Shown here piece after piece: positions 50,601 to 63,700 of a stretch of DNA of 64,000 bases. The stretch is from Oreocharis arfaki. Taxonomy: Eukaryota; Chordata; Aves; Passeriformes; Paramythiidae. The notes under the pieces were generated by a model, which searched no databases, was not told the origin of the DNA, and saw nothing but the letters and a program-made list of their open reading frames with translations. How positions within the stretch are numbered: position 1 is the stretch's first letter; the number at the start of each line of letters is the position of its first letter. The position numbers were made by a program, and so were the translations under genes. The stretch spans positions 62,001-126,000 of the forward strand of contig VZRR01012715.1 in assembly GCA_013398015.1 (NCBI GenBank), in the 5' to 3' direction.

Positions 50601-53600
50601 TTTAGGTTATACCCACTGCCATCAAGAAGAAAAATTGCAGGCACTTAAAGTAAAATTCTGTATGGATTGAAAAAGTAGATTTATTATCCCTCTAAAGGCA
50701 TATCTGGAGGAAATTAGTATGCAATATATCGCTATACACAAGCAACCTCACATTCAAATTCAGGTTCTGAAATGTTGGTAAAAATGTAATTTATTAGGGG
50801 ACTTTTTAGCTCTCATTAGCTCTGTTTAGTTCTGAAATAAACTATTTTCTAAAGTAAATCTGAACTTTATATAAAAAACTGAATGGGCTGTTTTCCACAA
50901 ATAATCTTCCAGGCAAATGCAGAATAAACAACAACCTGCGGTAGATAACCTGCAGTACAGGAGTGAAAGCAAGAACCCTTAATAGCATGTCGTCATCAGC
51001 AAGATTTTTTTTTATATCAGCCTTCTGGTGGGCAAAAATTTTGGTTCATTTGCAAAATGTTGTCAGAAGAGAATCTAACTGCCGGGAAGTTATTCACAGT
51101 ACTGCCAAGTACAATATATGCAATGGTTTGTCAAATTAAATAGACAAATTGCAGAAAGTGAGGAGTCTGAACACAGGACATCCCATACCATCACATCCAA
51201 CATGGGCAGTTGTGGAGAAAGCGGATATGAAACCATAAAATGCTGCCGATCTTCAGAACAGGGAATTATTCAGGCTGCAAGTAGGTTGCCTTGTAAAAAT
51301 GAAAGTATATTATAAATGTGACTTTATTTTTAGCATAAAGCAGATACTGCTCATAAAAAGATGGGGGAAGTGAGAATTAGTTTCTGCCAAATCTGTCACA
51401 CAAGAGGGTTGGATGAATGAGTCTATTTGCAGGCTTCAAAACACCAAAGGGAGCAGCCACCAAAACGTTAAAAGTAGTTTCTACAGTCAATTATGCAAAC
51501 ATGTGTCAGACTGCTGAACAAACTGTTAACTATGTAGAAAAATCTACAAAATCACATATTTACCAAAATAACTACTCACTTGCCAAGTTTGCAAAGTGAG
51601 TTGTTCCAGTTGCTTTGTGGCACAGAGCAGCATCCTTTTTTTAATCTGTAACAAAATGTATTTCCAGGGTCTGGATTACAGTGTCCACTGTGTGACTTTC
51701 CGTAGGCCCAGGTCCATAGAGGTGGTAGCACTGATCAGATCAGTCCTCTGACCCTGAAGACATAGGTTTTGATAAGCTCTGGAACAGCATTTGGAAAAGA
51801 GAGGAGTGGGAGCACTGCTGTTTGTTCTTTGCAAAGAAAAGTCACAAGTGTAGTCATGGGGCAACTGAGGTGAAGCTAAAAGGAGATTATGTTTGAAGGT
51901 GCTACTACAGCTCTCCTATTTTTACCCAGCACATGGGACAGACTGGCTGTGCAAGGAAACTGGCTGCCTCAAGACTCTGCTTGCTTCAGGTGCTTGGGAG
52001 CAAGACTCCATGAATGTCTGAATTTTCTGTTTGCTGACTGAGCAACAACAAGAAATTACATTAGGAATCATTTAGGGTTCTATAGTTCTTGCTTGTGATG
52101 TTTCTTTTATACTCTTTTTTTCCTAACCTATTGATCAGTCTCAGAACAAAAATTTGTGGTTTATTTTTCAACTTTTCCAGCTCTTCTTTACTCTCTCCCA
52201 CCACTTTTTTTTTTCTTTTCTTTTTTCTTGAATTATGACTTGATTTGTCACAAATCATTTCAGTATTCTCCAAATCACATTTCTGATGAACTGACTATTC
52301 AAAAACATTGCTCAATTCTACCCAGTGGGATTAATTTGTCACCAGGCTTCCCAGAAAGGATGCTGCTTCATACTCACTTGGAGGAGCTTGGAGGAATCAG
52401 AAAATGACACTGTTCTCCCAATGCTGAGAGGCTGATGGGTTTTTAAGACTACAACTGGGAAAATTTTGTTCTCTATGGAAACACACACCAGAAATAGTAC
52501 CTTGAAAGGTTTGTTAAAGTTACAGATTTCATATTTATGAAAAATAATTATATATCACTGCACGTATTGTTCAGTGATGCATGAGAATAATGACCATTAA
52601 CCACTTAAACTAATGACTTCAGCAGTTGTCATGCAAAGGCATAACATATGAATATGCAAAGTGAGCATTTAATTCTACATATTTTTGCCAAAAAAAACCC
52701 CAGAAACAAAACAAACTTGTTTTTTATGCTTTGATTTGTGCTCTTGTGGTCTGAATCTAAGGATATTCATTATTTCTGTGACTTACGTCTGTTTGATAAC
52801 ATGGAAGATTCTTTGCTTCAAAATGCAGAACTGTTCTTATTTCACTGCTAAGGAATGAAATACAATCAGATGTTCCTTCATACACCACAGACCTGTGTTA
52901 ACTCTGGTCATTTCTCAGAACACAGACTTTTTTAATCCTGTCTATTTGTTTCTCATGTGAATCTACCCTTTTACATTCCTTTAAATCAAACTTTCTACCC
53001 CAAACATTTTGGTTATCATACTGTGGGGCTCAATCTTTTGAAGACTTCGTAACATCTCTCAGTAGATAACAAATGAAGACAAAACCAGAAATGGACATTG
53101 AAAGTCGAGTCTTCACACCTCACATCTGTATTTCTTACTACAAGAGGCACTGCCCTTCAGATGATGTGTTCCTCTACCATCACTGCTAAACAAAGAAATT
53201 TAGAGTTGACCAGATGGTTTGCAGTTCCTATGTTTGCAAAAACTAATATTTATATAAGCTATTACAGGGGAATGTCATTGAGACAGCAACTGTAAATTAT
53301 TACTGTCAGTTATAACTGTAAATTATTCAGGCACTCATCTGGAGAAGACATCTCCGTTCTTAGCACATGTTTATAATTGAAACATGGTCCAGCTTTTCCA
53401 AAACTCTATTGAGTGACTCACAAAAACAGTTCCACGCATGGTGCATGCCACATTGTCATTCTGTCACTTGGAGCAATTTGCATCCAGACAGCCCTGGGAC
53501 TTTTTGAAACCAGCCCTCCCTTATCCAGTCAGGCCTTCAAAGCCCTCTTGCTCTGCTATTGTCCTGTTCCCATCTTGCATTTATATCTGGCACTTTGCAT

Positions 53601-53736
53601 ATTACATGTTCTGGGAGGCTGACCTGAACACAAAGCAATTCAGAGGCCAAACATCTCGTATCTCATGTCTTAGCATATCTACTCTACCAGCACTTTAGGG
53701 GCAGTATGTAAAAACCCCTGGCGAGCAACTTTCTAG

Positions 53737-54420
53737 TGTTTGAAGCAAACAAGTTTTTGGTGATGCAGTAACTTCGGACCATAGAAAGTAAGGACATACG
53801 AGGTGGAAAGGAAGAGACTGTTAAGAGAACCCGAGCTCTTTCAGCAGCTCCTCGCTGCTGTATGGCTCTACTCTTCTGGATTGAGGATGGAAGTGTGCAG
53901 ATGGCTGGACTGGTAGCCCAGTTGTTGAGGAATACATTCAGTGCAGGCAGCTCAGTGTGCAAGCGGCAGGTTGAGCTCGGNNNNNNNNNNNNNNNNNNNN
54001 NNNNNNNNNNNNNNNNCCCAGTCCAAGCCCAAAGAAAGAGAGCAGGAGTTGCCAACTCTTTGCAGAACAAGGGGCTCGGGTACCTGCAGCACAGCCAGGT
54101 GACCGGACACAGAGTGACACAGCCGGAGCTGACGACCCCCAGACTTTTCCATGCTTAGACTGTAAGAGTATAAAAGCGCAGGGGTTCTTCTGCTGGGGTC
54201 CCTCCTCAGACCCACTCAGATCTCGCTGTTATTTTGTTATTTAGATATTTAGTCATTGCATTATGATTAAATTACGGTAAGGATCCGGACACCTGAGGCT
54301 CTGCTATGAGAAACCTGGGGTCAAGCCTGTAAGGAAACCTGGTCTGACTGTGTGAGTGTGGAGTGTGCAGTTGTGAGGGGGCTTCTGTCCCAGCTCAGCT
54401 GCTGCAAGAGTGACTGCCAC
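53737..54420 (+). mobile_element. Probable LTR interrupted by an assembly gap
   Basis: The block contrasts with its flanks in GC and CpG content. It has a TATAAAAG box (54179-54186), followed after about 80 nt by ATTAAA (54266-54271), a variant polyadenylation signal, with GGGGTCCCTCCTCAGACCCA between them. AAATTACGGTAAGGATCCGG and GAGAAACCTGGGG follow, wording I associate with U5 parts of bird ERV LTRs. A possible start is TGTTTGAAGC at 53737 and a possible end is GCCACA near 54420. The gap at 53981-54016 hides part of the presumed U3. Both boundaries and the family are uncertain. Frames crossing the gap are not genes. Confidence 0.45.
53981..54016. other. Assembly gap (36 N)
   Basis: Thirty-six consecutive N. 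The gap lies within GC-rich repeat-derived sequence, a usual cause of local assembly failure. The true missing length is unknown. Confidence 0.99.
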
Positions 54421-56413
54421 AGCGGCTCCTCTTGGACAGGGAAGTTTCCCTAGAACAATGAAGAGTTTACTCTGAGATACTACATTTAATAATAGGAATA
54501 AAATAAGGAATGTATTCCACACAGACCACCTGTGAACAATGTGCACAACTTTCCATATAAGATTTGTGATTAACATATGCATTAAGGGGTGGGTACAATG
54601 TTATGAAATTTTTATCATGCTTCCTGTGTGGATTTTAGTGTACTCTGTCAGGAGATTTTTAAATTCTGCATGTTTAGAGATTAAAATAAAGCATTTGAAT
54701 GTTCAGTGAATGCAGGCATTTTAATGAATTGTTTAATGAATTAGTGGAGGTGGCCACTTTAATGAATCACTCAAGACTGGAACCCCTGAATGCAAAGACA
54801 ATTTCAATGAATTTTTAATAAATAACAACGAGGATGCCAAATTAAATTCTGTGAACGGTAAAAAAGAGAAGGATTAAACACACAACTGTGACCAGTAAAA
54901 AGTATTATAAATAGAGATGATCATTTGCCAAGTTAAAACCTTAAACTCCAATAAAACAGGAGATGTTTATATAGGCTGTTTTACAGTGCTCCGTCACGTT
55001 ATCCACCATGCTTTCTTTACCCTTTTGTTATCCTACTCAGCTGAGTCTGTGCCAACTCGACCATCCATGGTTTTGTCTTTCTCTCTTCCTTTTAATCTCT
55101 CTTTTCTTCATTCCCTTTTTCCTTCCTTCACTCTCTTAGGGTGCATATAGCATTTTGTTCTCAACGCAGTGCTACTGAAAGGAGTTGGTCACTGCAGGGG
55201 CACTCCAGTAGACAGTCCTTGCTTTAGAGAATGAAACACGTTAGGTGTGTCCTCTGACAATGAAAACATTGGATATTGGTCAAGTTGAGAAATTATGTAG
55301 TGATGTCATTTGTCAGAATGGCTTTTTCAGAGCTCAGAACAGGGTGAAGGAGAATAACAGGCTCTGTGGATAGTGCCAAGTGAACTGCCTTGCCATGCAA
55401 TCTATGCATCAAATTAAAGCATATTTTTTGGCTTTTTTTTTTCTAAAAAGAAGACACTTGTGGATCAACATAATGGATGGTGAAAAATAGCTAGAATTTT
55501 GCAGTAACCAAAATATCTTTCTCTGCTGGAAACATTTCTGCTGTATGACTTGGCTGGTCTACCATATCATGCTTCATGTTGGTTAAAAGCTCAGAACACT
55601 TTTTTTTTCCCCTTCTGAAACTACTGCAACAGTGAAAAGAATGCTTCCTTTGAACTTAATACTTAATCACTACAGTGTCACCATTTTGACTGAGGATAAT
55701 TTGGGGATTTTGCAGGTCGGAAGAGGAAGGACATGGAAGAAAAAAGGCAAAGTATGGGGAGCAGTAATCAAGGGGACAGCAGGGGACATTGATATGGGGT
55801 ATGGATGTAGCAGTGTAAAGAAGAGAACTGGGAAGCCAGTTTTAGTACAGCTCCTGGATATATGCCAGATAACATCAAAGGAATATGCAGATAAAAGGGT
55901 TTGCTTCCTCTCAGTTTGAGGCAACAGAGAGTACATTAATGTCTCACATACACTAAGCACTTCCCTACCAGCACTTTCCTGCATGCAGCCTGTGCTTTAA
56001 GAAACAAATGGTAGGGAAAGTCAAGAAGACAAAAAGAAGCAAAGAAGCACACCCTGAAATGGCAGACACCTGATAGCACAGCACCAAGGTGTTAATGTCT
56101 CTCTTCCTACACTAGTTCTTGCAGACAAGCCTCCTCCCAAGCAGGGTTTCACTTGCAACTCAAGCAAGACCAGCTGGTACATCTGCCAGATACCCTGATG
56201 TTGCAGTTCTCCAGTCTGAGTTTTTGTTACAAATTCTGTCTCTCCAATGTAGTGGATGGCAACCACAGAGGTGTGCACGGAGAGAACGAAAAGCAATGCC
56301 TCAGCAAGGTGACATCACACAAACGTACAGTCCACCTACCTATAGTAGATATCTATTTAGTGAAGTCTCCTGTAAAACACACTGTTCTCCTCCACACATC
56401 TCTACGAGTCATC
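54421..56413. other. AT-rich DNA, no gene seen
   Basis: No supported gene. A cluster of TTAATGAAT-like words lies at 54721-54814. Overlapping opposite-strand frames at 55632-55984 show no domain. Confidence 0.55.
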
Positions 56414-56519
56414 TGTGCCCTGGCAGCCAGCAGGGCCAACCACGTCCTAGGGGGCATCAGGCACAGCATCGCCAGCCAGGCTCTGCTCTGCTCTGCACTG
56501 GAGCGGCCTCACCTTGAAT
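56414..56519 (+). mobile_element. CR1 LINE ORF2 internal fragment
   Basis: GTGCCCTGGCAGCCAGCAGG, GGGGGCATCAGGCACAGCAT, CGCCAGCC, GCTCTGCTCTGC and GCGGCCTCACCTTGAAT are, in order, hallmark words of the C-terminal part of CR1 ORF2. A segment corresponding to the GAGGGAGGGGATTGTCCC stretch of the consensus is missing between CGCCAGCC and GCTCTGC. Neither CR1 end is present. The two overlapping plus-strand frames of about 132 codons across this area are not genes. Confidence 0.9.
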
Positions 56520-57779
56520 CCCATTATTTGAGAACACTAGGTATGTTAACATAGAAGAGTAGCAGCTAAGCAGGAAAATAAAAAAAATCAACTGTATAAA
56601 ATCCTTCAGCTCATATGAACTGACAGCTAACTGAATGATTTCAGTCTGCCATTGTTGTTCCCACAAGGCAAGTAGAACCATGCTCTCCTTTTAGGAAAAT
56701 CATGACAATGACTTTTCATGTTGTCTTCCCAATATGGCTGAAAGGAGTCAGAGAAAATTAGGCACTCAGAAGCAGATGCTACATTCACATTCTCAAACGT
56801 TATATAAGTATTTTTCAAATAATTTTTCTCTGATCTCTTATTATGAGGTACTTAGTAACACTCCATTTAGAAATCACAGTTTTTCAGTTCCTTATTTACC
56901 TGTTACCATTTTTGTTCCATTGTTAGAAAAGTCATCTTATTAAAAACCTGGAATTCATCTACTTTTTACTTAGTATTTCTTCAAACCTAAATGTCAGAAG
57001 ATCTATAAGCAAACAAGGCTCTATTTTTAAGTGCCTAATCACCACACACTTATTTGCCTGCTCTCACAGCAATTGAGAGGCTCTAAAGAGATTCTTCTAT
57101 AAATTTGAACCTAAGTGTAATTATGACAATGTTTCAAAGAGATGGCATATAGACAACACCTAGACAACAGACGCAAAATAAAAATTGGGAAAAAGACCCA
57201 AAACACTGCCACCCTCTAAATGCATAGAATTTTCTAATAGCTATGGAAATAAAGAACAAAATATTGTCTGCTTTAAATGAAAACAAAATAGAATATGATC
57301 TTTCTAACAGTGGTAAAAGGCACTGGGTCAAACTCTGTTACTTAACATCTAATGGCATTTCCATGTTAATGTTATGCTTAGCTGAAATTTTTATTTGTGC
57401 TGCAAAGTCACAGAGTTTTAGACGTATAATTAAAATCCCTTCCAGCAGACTGAAGAGCTACTACCATGGCTCACATTCCTGCTTCTGTTTCAGCTGTTAC
57501 CTTGACTGGCCTCAATCCCATAATTTACTCTTTCTTCACACCATTGCTGCTTTGCTGCAACAACCCCAAGAAGAAGTGAGAGATAAGAACTGAATCTTTT
57601 TATGGTTACCTCTCCGTCAAGTACTAAGGATTTGCTTTGGAATACAACATGAGGTACTATCAATATTTATTTGATTTGGGGAGCTGAAGAAGAAAATTAT
57701 CTCCGCCTCTGAGACTGGAAGCATCTCCCCATAAACTCAGCAAGATATAGCAACCCTGATTAGTTGTATCTTCCACACA
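56520..57779. other. AT-rich DNA, no gene seen
   Basis: Nothing recognisable. The 116-codon plus-strand frame at 57243-57593 has no domain and ordinary AT-rich composition. Confidence 0.55.
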
Positions 57780-57835
57780 GGCCATTCACTTAGTGGGTCC
57801 CTTCCAACTCAGAATATTCTGTGATTCTGTGATTC
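57780..57835 (+). mobile_element. CR1 LINE 3' terminus, plus strand
   Basis: GGTCCCTTCCAACTCAGAAT is followed by ATTCTGTGATTCTGTGATTC, that is, the CR1 sense 3' end with the terminal 8-bp repeat ATTCTGTG. The upstream part (about 57690-57780) may be older CR1 sequence but cannot be aligned by eye. Confidence 0.88.
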
Positions 57836-60607
57836 ATCTCTCCTCAGTAAAGGATTGAATTTTAATGAAACACACTTGTTCTACAAAATGAGGCTAATTG
57901 TAGAAGAAATTAAACCCTTTCTGGACAGAGGAAGAGAGAGGTCATGAAGCCAAAGGAAAAAATGTTCATACTCCCAGGAAAGCACATATTAACCACAACA
58001 TCGGTAACAAGGAATTCATGTCACTAACTGCAGAGCAGCTGTTCACAGGAGTAAATACCAGATTCCTTCAGAGGCAGTGCGGATCAGGAAGCACTTGCTG
58101 TGTCAGTGTCCTTCCAACGTGTCAGTGTGTCACTGACATCACAGGATCTGTCCAGCCTCACTATTAGCAGTGCAGGTTTCTCCAGTCTGGGAGCCAGACT
58201 TCATTTCTCTCAGGGCACATAGAAAGTCAAGTCACACAACTCTCAGTGAGATTGAAGGTTGTAATAGTTACCTCCCTTTCTGTCATAGGAGGGAGGTGCT
58301 GATGAAGCTGCCATTTCATGCCTGGTGCTGTCACAGCACCAGGGAACCCATTCCTGGGAACACATGGGGCTCCACACCTAAGCTCAGTAGCCTAAATTGC
58401 ATTAGAATATTCACAGGAATTTGTGAACTTAAGCAGTTCCATCATCCCTTGTTTATGTTTTCCATAACATATTTTTCCATTGTTTGTCTTATAAATGTCA
58501 TCAGAAGTCTAAGAAAGGATTTTCCAATTAAGTTGGGGTTTTTTTCTGTGTAACATTGTCTTTTACTGAATGGACTTTTTTTTGTTAGCTTGTGCTAGTT
58601 TTGATAAAACTTTAACAAAAATTTATTTAGATGCTGCCTTTTTTTTTTTCTTTTATCTCCAGGAGGACGGTCCTAGTCAAAATGAGAGAGAGAATTGAGC
58701 AATTTCAAATACATGCCAATCATGAGGGTACAGACTCTGGTTCTAGAAGAATATGATTCAAGTCCATCCTCTGATTAAGACTAAAGGTTTGATCTCAGCT
58801 CTCCTGTATCATAAAGTAATGTATGACTCTTACAGAAGAATACTAACACCTAGTATCATGCTATTCACATCATCTTTCTGGATTTTTTTCCCCAGCACAA
58901 ACTAAAGAGGAAAAAGTAAAGAAATCCCAGAGCTGCAGAAGCTGACTGAAGTCCAGTGGTCATAAATTTTTAGGGGTGCTGAAGACCATGGCATATATCT
59001 TCCCTAGCCCTAGAAACAAAACAAAAATACCTACATCTTAGATACCTGACTAGAAGTCTTTTATAGTCATCTGCAAGGAACATATATTTCAAGGTTTCAG
59101 TATATCACTATAATGATAATAATACCATGAATTACACTGACTGTAGAAGCCATCTTTCACCTGGCATCCTTTTCTTTTTCTATTGCATATTATGCTGCTT
59201 TTTCTCTTCTTATTTCCTCTCTCTTCCTCCAGACGTTCTTTTTTCCTTTAAATATATTTTCCAATTAGCTTTTTGCATGACTGCATAGAAATCTTAAGTA
59301 ATTTCTTTAAGTTCTGTGAGTTCATTTTGTTGAAATCCAACTTGCAATGCAGTTCACTTTCTAGCTTTTTGAAGAATGCCTCTGCTGCTTCTGGCTTTTC
59401 ACATTTCCTTGTGATGTTTCCTGGTCTAATAATTAATATGAGAGGCAACAGGGTGCTGTGGTTACTCATGTGGATTTTTTCTCCTCCTGTGGAAAGAGGG
59501 GGGTCTTCTTCTCTGTCACTCCTTTGGTAACAGATATAAAATTTCTTACACTTCATCCTTTCTGCATTACTGGTTGTTCATTGATTTGACTTCTCTACTG
59601 CTTTTTTAGGAAATAAAGTATTTTGCTGAGATATTCAAAACCTTGCAGCTAAGGAGCTGGAATTACTGTGGATTTTGGCATTGGGTATCCATGGGCTTTT
59701 CCAGATTATTTCTTTCAATAATCATCTAAATTTAGTATGGTTTATAACTTTTCTACAGAAAAAAATCATCAGAGATTCCAAGTTATCTTCCCTTCTTCTC
59801 CTGATGGAAATGCAAAGGTTCATTCTCAAAGCTGCACAGATGATTAATTTTATTTTTTTATGTTGTTGTTTCTATGAGGTTTTTTAGTTCGCTATTGTTT
59901 TATCTTCTCCTGATGAAATTTTAAATTTGGTCAACATTACTCCTGAGTTAAGGGGAGTCAGAATGGTCTTTCTATGAATGCTAGAAATATGCAGAGAGAT
60001 TAGAAATCACATATAAATCTTTAAGAAAGTTAGCCCTGGCTTCTCCCTCCTTCACCCAAGTGTCTGTGATAAACAACATTTCACCAAGATTTTTCTCCAT
60101 ATCTAAGCATCCTGCGATTTCTGAGACGGAGATAGAAGATTTGTTTTAACAGCCTTTGTGGGATTGTATTTCCAAGGGTTTCACCAACCACAAAAAACTG
60201 TTAGGCTACGTAACATCTGCAACGATTTCCACAAAGACTTCTTATGTATTGCCATTCATAGGCTTTCACTCTGGCAACTGATCTTTTTGTTTGGTATCTC
60301 CACAGGTTTTTTACAGAGATAGTATAAATAATCTTTTCTTAATCATATTCTTTGAGCTGTTTATGCCTTCTTAGGCATTCAGCATGTGCACTAATAACAT
60401 ATGTGCTGTCTCTTTTTAGGCTGTAAACCTCCTTCCTTTCTCCTGCTGAAGCTTCTCCATTTTTTTTGTCCACACATTTGTCCCTCTGCTAGTTTTACTT
60501 TTTCAATGTGGGAAAACAGAACTGCACATAATATCCAAGCACAGAGATATAATACTCTCTTGCCTTTTCAGGTGCTTCTGGCTGCCTATATTTTTTTCTC
60601 TAAAAAG
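57836..60607. other. AT-rich DNA, no gene seen
   Basis: No supported gene. A small palindrome, TGTCAGTG-TGT-CACTGACA, lies at 58120-58138, and its left arm is repeated directly at 58101-58109. T runs occur at 58575-58585 and 58640-58650. Confidence 0.55.
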
Positions 60608-60717
60608 TCATAAAATAATAGCATTATTTGTGTTGGAGAAGACCCTTAAGATCATCAAGTCACATGGCTAACCCAGCCCTGCCAAGTCCAGCACTAAACC
60701 ATGTCCCTAAGTGCGAC
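60608..60717 (-). mobile_element. CR1 LINE 3' end fragment, minus strand
   Basis: TGTTGGAGAAGACCCTTAAG, ATCATCAAGTC, CCAAGTCCAGCACTAAACCA and TGTCCCTAAGTGC match the antisense 3' region of the CR1 subfamilies with 'GGTTGGAAAAGACCCTTAAGATC'. The terminal octamers are degraded (TCATAAAATAATAGCAT). It is a 5'-truncated insertion. Confidence 0.9.
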
Positions 60718-63700
60718 AAACCCAGAAAGGAAATTGAAATGATTTGTACACCGAGCTTGGAGTTTTGCAATGATTTCCCAGACAATTAGTTTAATACGCA
60801 AAACATGTCAGAAGAATCACAATCAACCAGACGGCTTTCCAGGAGGATGGGGTGCTGTCCCAGGGAGTATGGCCAAGGCAAGAATGGTATGAGTTCATTT
60901 AGCAAATGGGGATTTTGTCACAATCTGGGTGCAAGATCCAAAATTTCCTTGCACACAAGAAAGAAATAGCCCATCAAAGGCTGTTGTGCCTATGTAGAGT
61001 AAAAAGGCTCTCTAGGGAAATATCCATCTGAAACATATATATGTATCTGTGCTTTATATAAGCACGACTATTACTTCAGAATGGCAAGCAGCCAAGGCAG
61101 ATTTGTCCTGCATTTTTTCCCTCAAGGCCACCAAAACAGTTACCAGGGCTCTTATGCTTTGCTGGGCCTGTCTTGCCGCTCTGCCCACTTGCAGCTCTGC
61201 CCACACCGCTGCAGACCAGTGAGACCACATGTGCCCTATGGACACACACTGCCTGGAGCCTCTCCAGAATGGATGAGGAAGAGAGGGCCCAGTAGGGGCT
61301 GCGGCTCAGCAGAGGCACCATGCAACATTAACATTACACACCTGTGCTGGAAGAGCAAGGGCCAGCTGCACATGATATGTGCTTACCAGTGCTACTATGA
61401 ATTTTCTTTGTCTTTTGCCCTCTCTTCCTTTTTTAAGCACTCAGTGAAAATTGAAGCTTTAGAAATTTAAATCTAAATTGTATTAGGGTTCTAAAGTTAA
61501 ATACTCCACATGCAAAAAATTATTTTTGCATCACCAACACAACTTTTCAAGGCAAAATTACATATCCATTGCATTTGCTGTTCCACTATGATAAATATAT
61601 AGACATTTCTGTAGTGGCATGAAGGCCAGCCATGTAAAGGGTGCATATTCTGGTTGAGTTAAAATAATTTTCAAGAGTTAATAATTTTCTTTTTCTATTG
61701 TCTGACATTTTAAACTCACAGGACCCAACCTGTTTTTTCATGGGACTGCCTAACACCTCTGTTCTAAAATGGTATTAGCTATCCTAGAGGGAAATGAGCA
61801 TCAGGCCCCAAATTTAAGTATGCCTGTGAGCATATGGATGGATTCTCAGGTGTCTTATTGAAGTAGAACCATTTTCTTAATTTTGTTAATGCTTTTGATG
61901 TTATGACAGGCTATTACTGCTCACTGGAAGCTTTAACTGAAGCCAAATTAAAACCTGTAGCAGATGCTGGGGCACAGATATATGGTTGCTTACCCAATTT
62001 GTGACTACAGGACAGAGTGTACTAAAACTCCTTTGACTTTAAAGAAGAAATTCTGTATACTGTTAGAAATGGAAATAAATGTAGCCATGTGGAATAGTAA
62101 CTGACAAAGATGGATGAGCCATTAATCTCATGCAGCAAAAGACAGCATGGTTGGTTTGGGTCTTTTTAGCATAATATGTCTGGGAAGTTCCACATACACC
62201 TGCAAGTGTGTGATTCATATATAAATTTTTATATGCTCTGAAATTATTGTCCAAAAAAAAAAAAAAAAAGGAACATATGGACAGTAAAATATATGCTGTA
62301 GTTCAGCAACATTTTTGGAGGGCGTATAATCTGGGAACAACAATATGAGGCAGCACTGGGAAAATCTCTGGCCTCAAGGTCAATGCAGTCAAAAGCAGTC
62401 AGAGGAGCTGGGTCAGTATCATCAGTCCCATCTGGCATGAGAGTGATGCAGCTGTTTTGTGAGATGCAGGCCACAATACTCTCCACAATGAGGCTGGGAT
62501 GTGAAGGGGGTGTTAAATCAAGGGACATCCTCAGTTCTAGTGCCCTGGGCATACGCCTTTGTTGAGCAAAACCTTACCAGTTTTGAAGGCAACAGTAATG
62601 CTGCCCAGTGGCTGACCCTGCACAGCTTCTGCTGTGCCTTTCATGGGCTGAGGCTGGCGGGGAAGATGTTGTCTTCATCAGTGTCTGTGCTAAGGGGGTT
62701 TTGTTTGATTGGATTAAAAGCATTTAGCCTTCACTTCACACCACGGCCATCCTTTCATCTGCCACAGAGGAATGGGAAGAGAACTCGGTCTTTCATCAGC
62801 ACGGAAAAAGGAGTAGCTATGGGGCTTAGCAGTGGACATGTACAGTGGGCATGGCGAGCAAGATCTAAAGTGGTATTATTTGTCTTTCCTAGAGGATTTG
62901 GTAGAAGGGACACAGTTTTGTGAGGTTTTTAACACTTTAATTTAAAGCCAAATCCTAATGTCCTCAAAGTTGAGCTGCTTTTTCAGCTACATCAGATTTA
63001 TGCTGGCATGAAACTCTCTTGGTTTCAGAGAAGCTAATCTCAGTTTATTTAATGTACTGTAAATCAAAGATTATATGGAAAGAAAACAGCTCAAAGACAG
63101 GTTACTGGGAACGTGACCCAAATAGGGGCCAAGAACAGTGACCGTTAGTGCGAAATGAAAAAAAAGAACATTCACATTCAAGAATACTTGCCAAAAGACT
63201 GTACCTTTTATATTCAGTCTTTAACCTCATCAGAACGCCTTGATTTATGTTTCTGTCCATTTCCACACTGTTGCTAATATTTCCATGTCTCTCAGTATAT
63301 GAAATCTCTCCTTTTTCTTTCCCCTCCATCCTGTCTGTCCTAGAGATAGATATCTTACATGAGATCACAGTTATAGTACTCTTCCATGTGGTCCAATCCT
63401 GAAAAGTTATTTGCAAGGCCTTTTCTGTGGTTATTCTTCTTCGGACGATGCTACAAGAGCAATGTCTTGATGCTGGAGAAAAAATGACACATCCAAGCAG
63501 ACAAGAGTGATCTTTAATGCAACATGGAAAGAATTACAGATGGAAGATTGTAGCCATAAAGTTTTAACGATGAAGCTGCAGCTGGGTAACCTGACTGAAT
63601 GAATAACTGAAAAGTTTTCATGCCTGTTTAAATTTTGATAAAGAGAAATAGTTTCAAAGGACTTGACAGTGGAGATTTTGAACTCACAAAATAAAAGCCC

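Larger units (their letters stand above)
44301..53736. other. Long AT-rich unique stretch, no gene seen
   Basis: About 9.4 kb with no supported gene. Open frames are under 95 codons. A GTTCCAACCCCCATG word at about 47012-47030 resembles CR1 but is too short to call. Small repeats inside are listed separately. Confidence 0.6.

Noticed and set aside
53684..54215. Frames of up to 128 codons crossing the gap
   Set aside because: They contain untranslatable N codons, and their reading frame across a gap of unknown length is meaningless.
56119..56554. Two overlapping plus-strand frames of about 132 codons
   Set aside because: Their most coding-like part is the CR1 fragment at 56414-56519; the rest has no domain.
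62501..62923. 140-codon plus-strand frame
   Set aside because: There is no recognisable domain, and shadow frames on the other strand are comparable; its length is possible by chance over 64 kb.
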